From Deltaproteobacteria bacterium (GTDB lineage Bacteria > Desulfobacterota > Syntrophia > Syntrophales > Smithellaceae): a stretch of 6,952 bases of DNA. The DNA is taken from positions 1 to 6,952 of the forward strand of contig SBEK01000197.1 in the NCBI GenBank assembly GCA_009668925.1. Direction: 5' to 3'. Both the position numbers and the translations under genes were made by a program. The first letter of the stretch is position 1; every line of letters starts with the position of its first letter. Positions 5,707 through 6,952 of the stretch are shown here, one piece after another. The notes beneath the pieces were generated by a model. It had not been told where the DNA came from. It saw only the letters and a list, made by a program, of their open reading frames with translations, and searched no databases.

Positions 5707-6952
5707 GCCAAGACTAACAAAATTCTAGTATTAGGCCTTGACGGCATGGATCCAAGTCTAACCAAGAAGTTTATGGATGAAGGCAAGATGCCCAACACCA
5801 AGAAGTTTGTGGCACGGGGAGCACAAAGAGAAGATCTCGTTATGCTGGGTTGCGTTCCCACAATCACCCCGCCCTTATGGACTACTCTGGCAACCGGGGC
5901 AAACCCAGGTACGCACGGGATTACTTGCTTTTGGAACCAGGACCCGAATGACTTGTCGGCTATCATTTACAACCTGGACTCCAGAATGTGCAAAGCCGAA
6001 CAATTGTGGAACGTGTCCGCTGAAGCCGGCAAAAAGACCCTGGTGTGGCATTGGCCCGGCAGCTCGTGGCCGCCGTCTTCGCCAAGTCCCAACTTACATG
6101 TGGTTGACGGATTGCAGCCGGCCGCCGTGCAAATGGGCGCCGCCAATACCGATGGCGAAAAATTCGTTTATGCCGCCGAGAGCATGGCAAAGGTTATCTA
6201 TAAACCGAAATACATCAACGATACCGGCGCAGGATGCGTTATAGATGATTCGAAGGCAGATATCGTCAGTGAAGAAGACCGCAAAAATCTTTTAGAAAGA
6301 CACAAACGGCCAAGCATTGTAAATATTCAGCTGGATCATTTCAGGGGAGAATTGACGCTGATGTTCCCCCCCTATGACGTCATCAATTCACCGATCAAGC
6401 CGGCCGAAGGATGGGCCCATGCGCCGGAAGGTGCCAAGGAATTTACCCTTGTTGTTTCCAATGGAGTGGTCAGAAGACCTGCTTTGGTATTAAAGAATGT
6501 GCAAGGCGTTTATGATCGCGTCGCTATCTATAGTTCGAAGAAGGATGAGGCGCCGCTGTGCGAATTATTCGAAGACCAACTGGTTACTAACGTTATCGAC
6601 AGCGTAAATGTTAACGGCGTTATGGTGCCGAGCTCCCGCTCGTTCAAAGTATTAGAGATTGCGCCGGATGGGTCTCAAGTGCGGATGTGGCTGGGCACGG
6701 CCTACGATATCAATAATGATGATCGATGGCATCCCAAGCAATTATATCGGACGGTGGTTGATCATGTGGGGTATGTGCCCTGCTTTTCACAAGTGGGGGG
6801 TAAAAATTACGAGTTTTCAGCCAGGATACTGCAGCCTGTATGGCGAAACTATGCAAAGTGGCAGGCCGATTCCTTGAACTATCTCATTGATAAAGAAGGC
6901 TATGAGATGATCTTTTCCCATTTGCATATCATTGACGCGCAAGGCCATATCT
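5695..6952 (+). CDS. Alkaline phosphatase superfamily protein, type I phosphodiesterase/nucleotide pyrophosphatase-like (3' end outside window)
   Basis: The frame is open from ATG 5695 through the right edge, 419 codons without a stop. The N-terminus ILVLGLDGMDPSLTKKF contains the metal-binding aspartate (D16). The segment PTITPPLWTTLATGANPGTHGI carries the likely nucleophile T58 and the family ATGxxPGTHGI signature. Near the right edge, HLHIIDAQGH provides a plausible DxxxH metal pair (D414, H418). The family hydrolyses phosphate mono- or diesters with two divalent metals; the substrate is not predictable here. There is no signal peptide or membrane segment, so it looks cytosolic. About 350 residues separate T58 from D414, far more than in compact nucleotide pyrophosphatases; residues about 255-370 look beta-rich (ELTLMFPPY, EFTLVVSNG, RVAIYSS, VRMWLG) and may be an inserted domain. 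Some stretches use AT-rich codons (TTA, CTA, GTA, AGA) more than the upstream genes. The long spacer suggests separate expression, so a link to the oxidoreductase is uncertain. Confidence 0.85.
   Translation, partial: MKCEAKTNKILVLGLDGMDPSLTKKFMDEGKMPNTKKFVARGAQREDLVMLGCVPTITPPLWTTLATGANPGTHGITCFWNQDPNDLSAIIYNLDSRMCKAEQLWNVSAEAGKKTLVWHWPGSSWPPSSPSPNLHVVDGLQPAAVQMGAANTDGEKFVYAAESMAKVIYKPKYINDTGAGCVIDDSKADIVSEEDRKNLLERHKRPSIVNIQLDHFRGELTLMFPPYDVINSPIKPAEGWAHAPEGAKEFTLVVSNGVVRRPALVLKNVQGVYDRVAIYSSKKDEAPLCELFEDQLVTNVIDSVNVNGVMVPSSRSFKVLEIAPDGSQVRMWLGTAYDINNDDRWHPKQLYRTVVDHVGYVPCFSQVGGKNYEFSARILQPVWRNYAKWQADSLNYLIDKEGYEMIFSHLHIIDAQGHI

Noticed and set aside
1..6952. CRISPR array, tRNA/rRNA genes, insertion sequences, phage or defence genes
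   Set aside because: No periodic repeats, no tRNA-like T-loop/acceptor pairing, no transposase motifs and no terminal inverted repeats were seen on either strand.

Overview
The window reads as an operon-like stretch of a bacterial chromosome. Every recognisable gene is on the plus strand, with short spacers and good ribosome binding sites. Oxygen-sensitive chemistry dominates: a thiamine-dependent 2-oxoacid:ferredoxin-type oxidoreductase with at least five predicted iron-sulfur clusters, joined to an FeS flavoprotein. This points to a strict anaerobe or a facultative anaerobe with an anaerobic pathway for organic or aromatic acids. A Desulfobacterota or syntroph-like host fits by impression, but nothing in the window fixes the taxon.

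Layout. Positions 2-451 hold the C-terminal third of an MmgE/PrpD family protein (2-methylcitrate dehydratase / cis-aconitate decarboxylase superfamily). Then come four genes: 517-1452, a fused gamma-delta subunit (POR gamma domain plus a 2x[4Fe-4S] ferredoxin domain); 1528-2784, the alpha subunit; 2841-3758, the beta subunit that binds thiamine diphosphate; and 3772-5406, a GltD-like FAD/NAD(P) oxidoreductase with cysteine-rich domains at both ends. After a 288-base spacer with a strong stem-loop, 5695 starts an alkaline-phosphatase-superfamily (type I phosphodiesterase) protein that is still open at the window end.

How they could work together. The alpha/beta/gamma-delta proteins should oxidatively decarboxylate a 2-oxoacid to an acyl-CoA. 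Electrons would pass through the beta-subunit cluster and the delta clusters to the flavoprotein, which would reduce a pyridine nucleotide. Gene content (alpha, beta, gamma, delta plus a glutamate-synthase-like flavoprotein) matches the NAD-reducing phenylglyoxylate dehydrogenase (PadEFGHI) described from anaerobic aromatic degraders better than ordinary pyruvate or 2-oxoglutarate:ferredoxin oxidoreductases. The second nucleotide-binding site carries an acidic residue where NADPH-type relatives carry an arginine pair, which also suggests NAD(H). The substrate is not determined: the alpha-subunit active-site segment differs from the pyruvate-type motif, and the N-terminal gamma motif and one ferredoxin cysteine motif are atypical.

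The most useful points to check are the identity and substrate of this five-part enzyme, its odd motifs, the post-stop stem-loops at 1453-1492 and 5412-5452, the 13-base direct repeat before the phosphodiesterase gene, and the very large insertion inside that phosphodiesterase.
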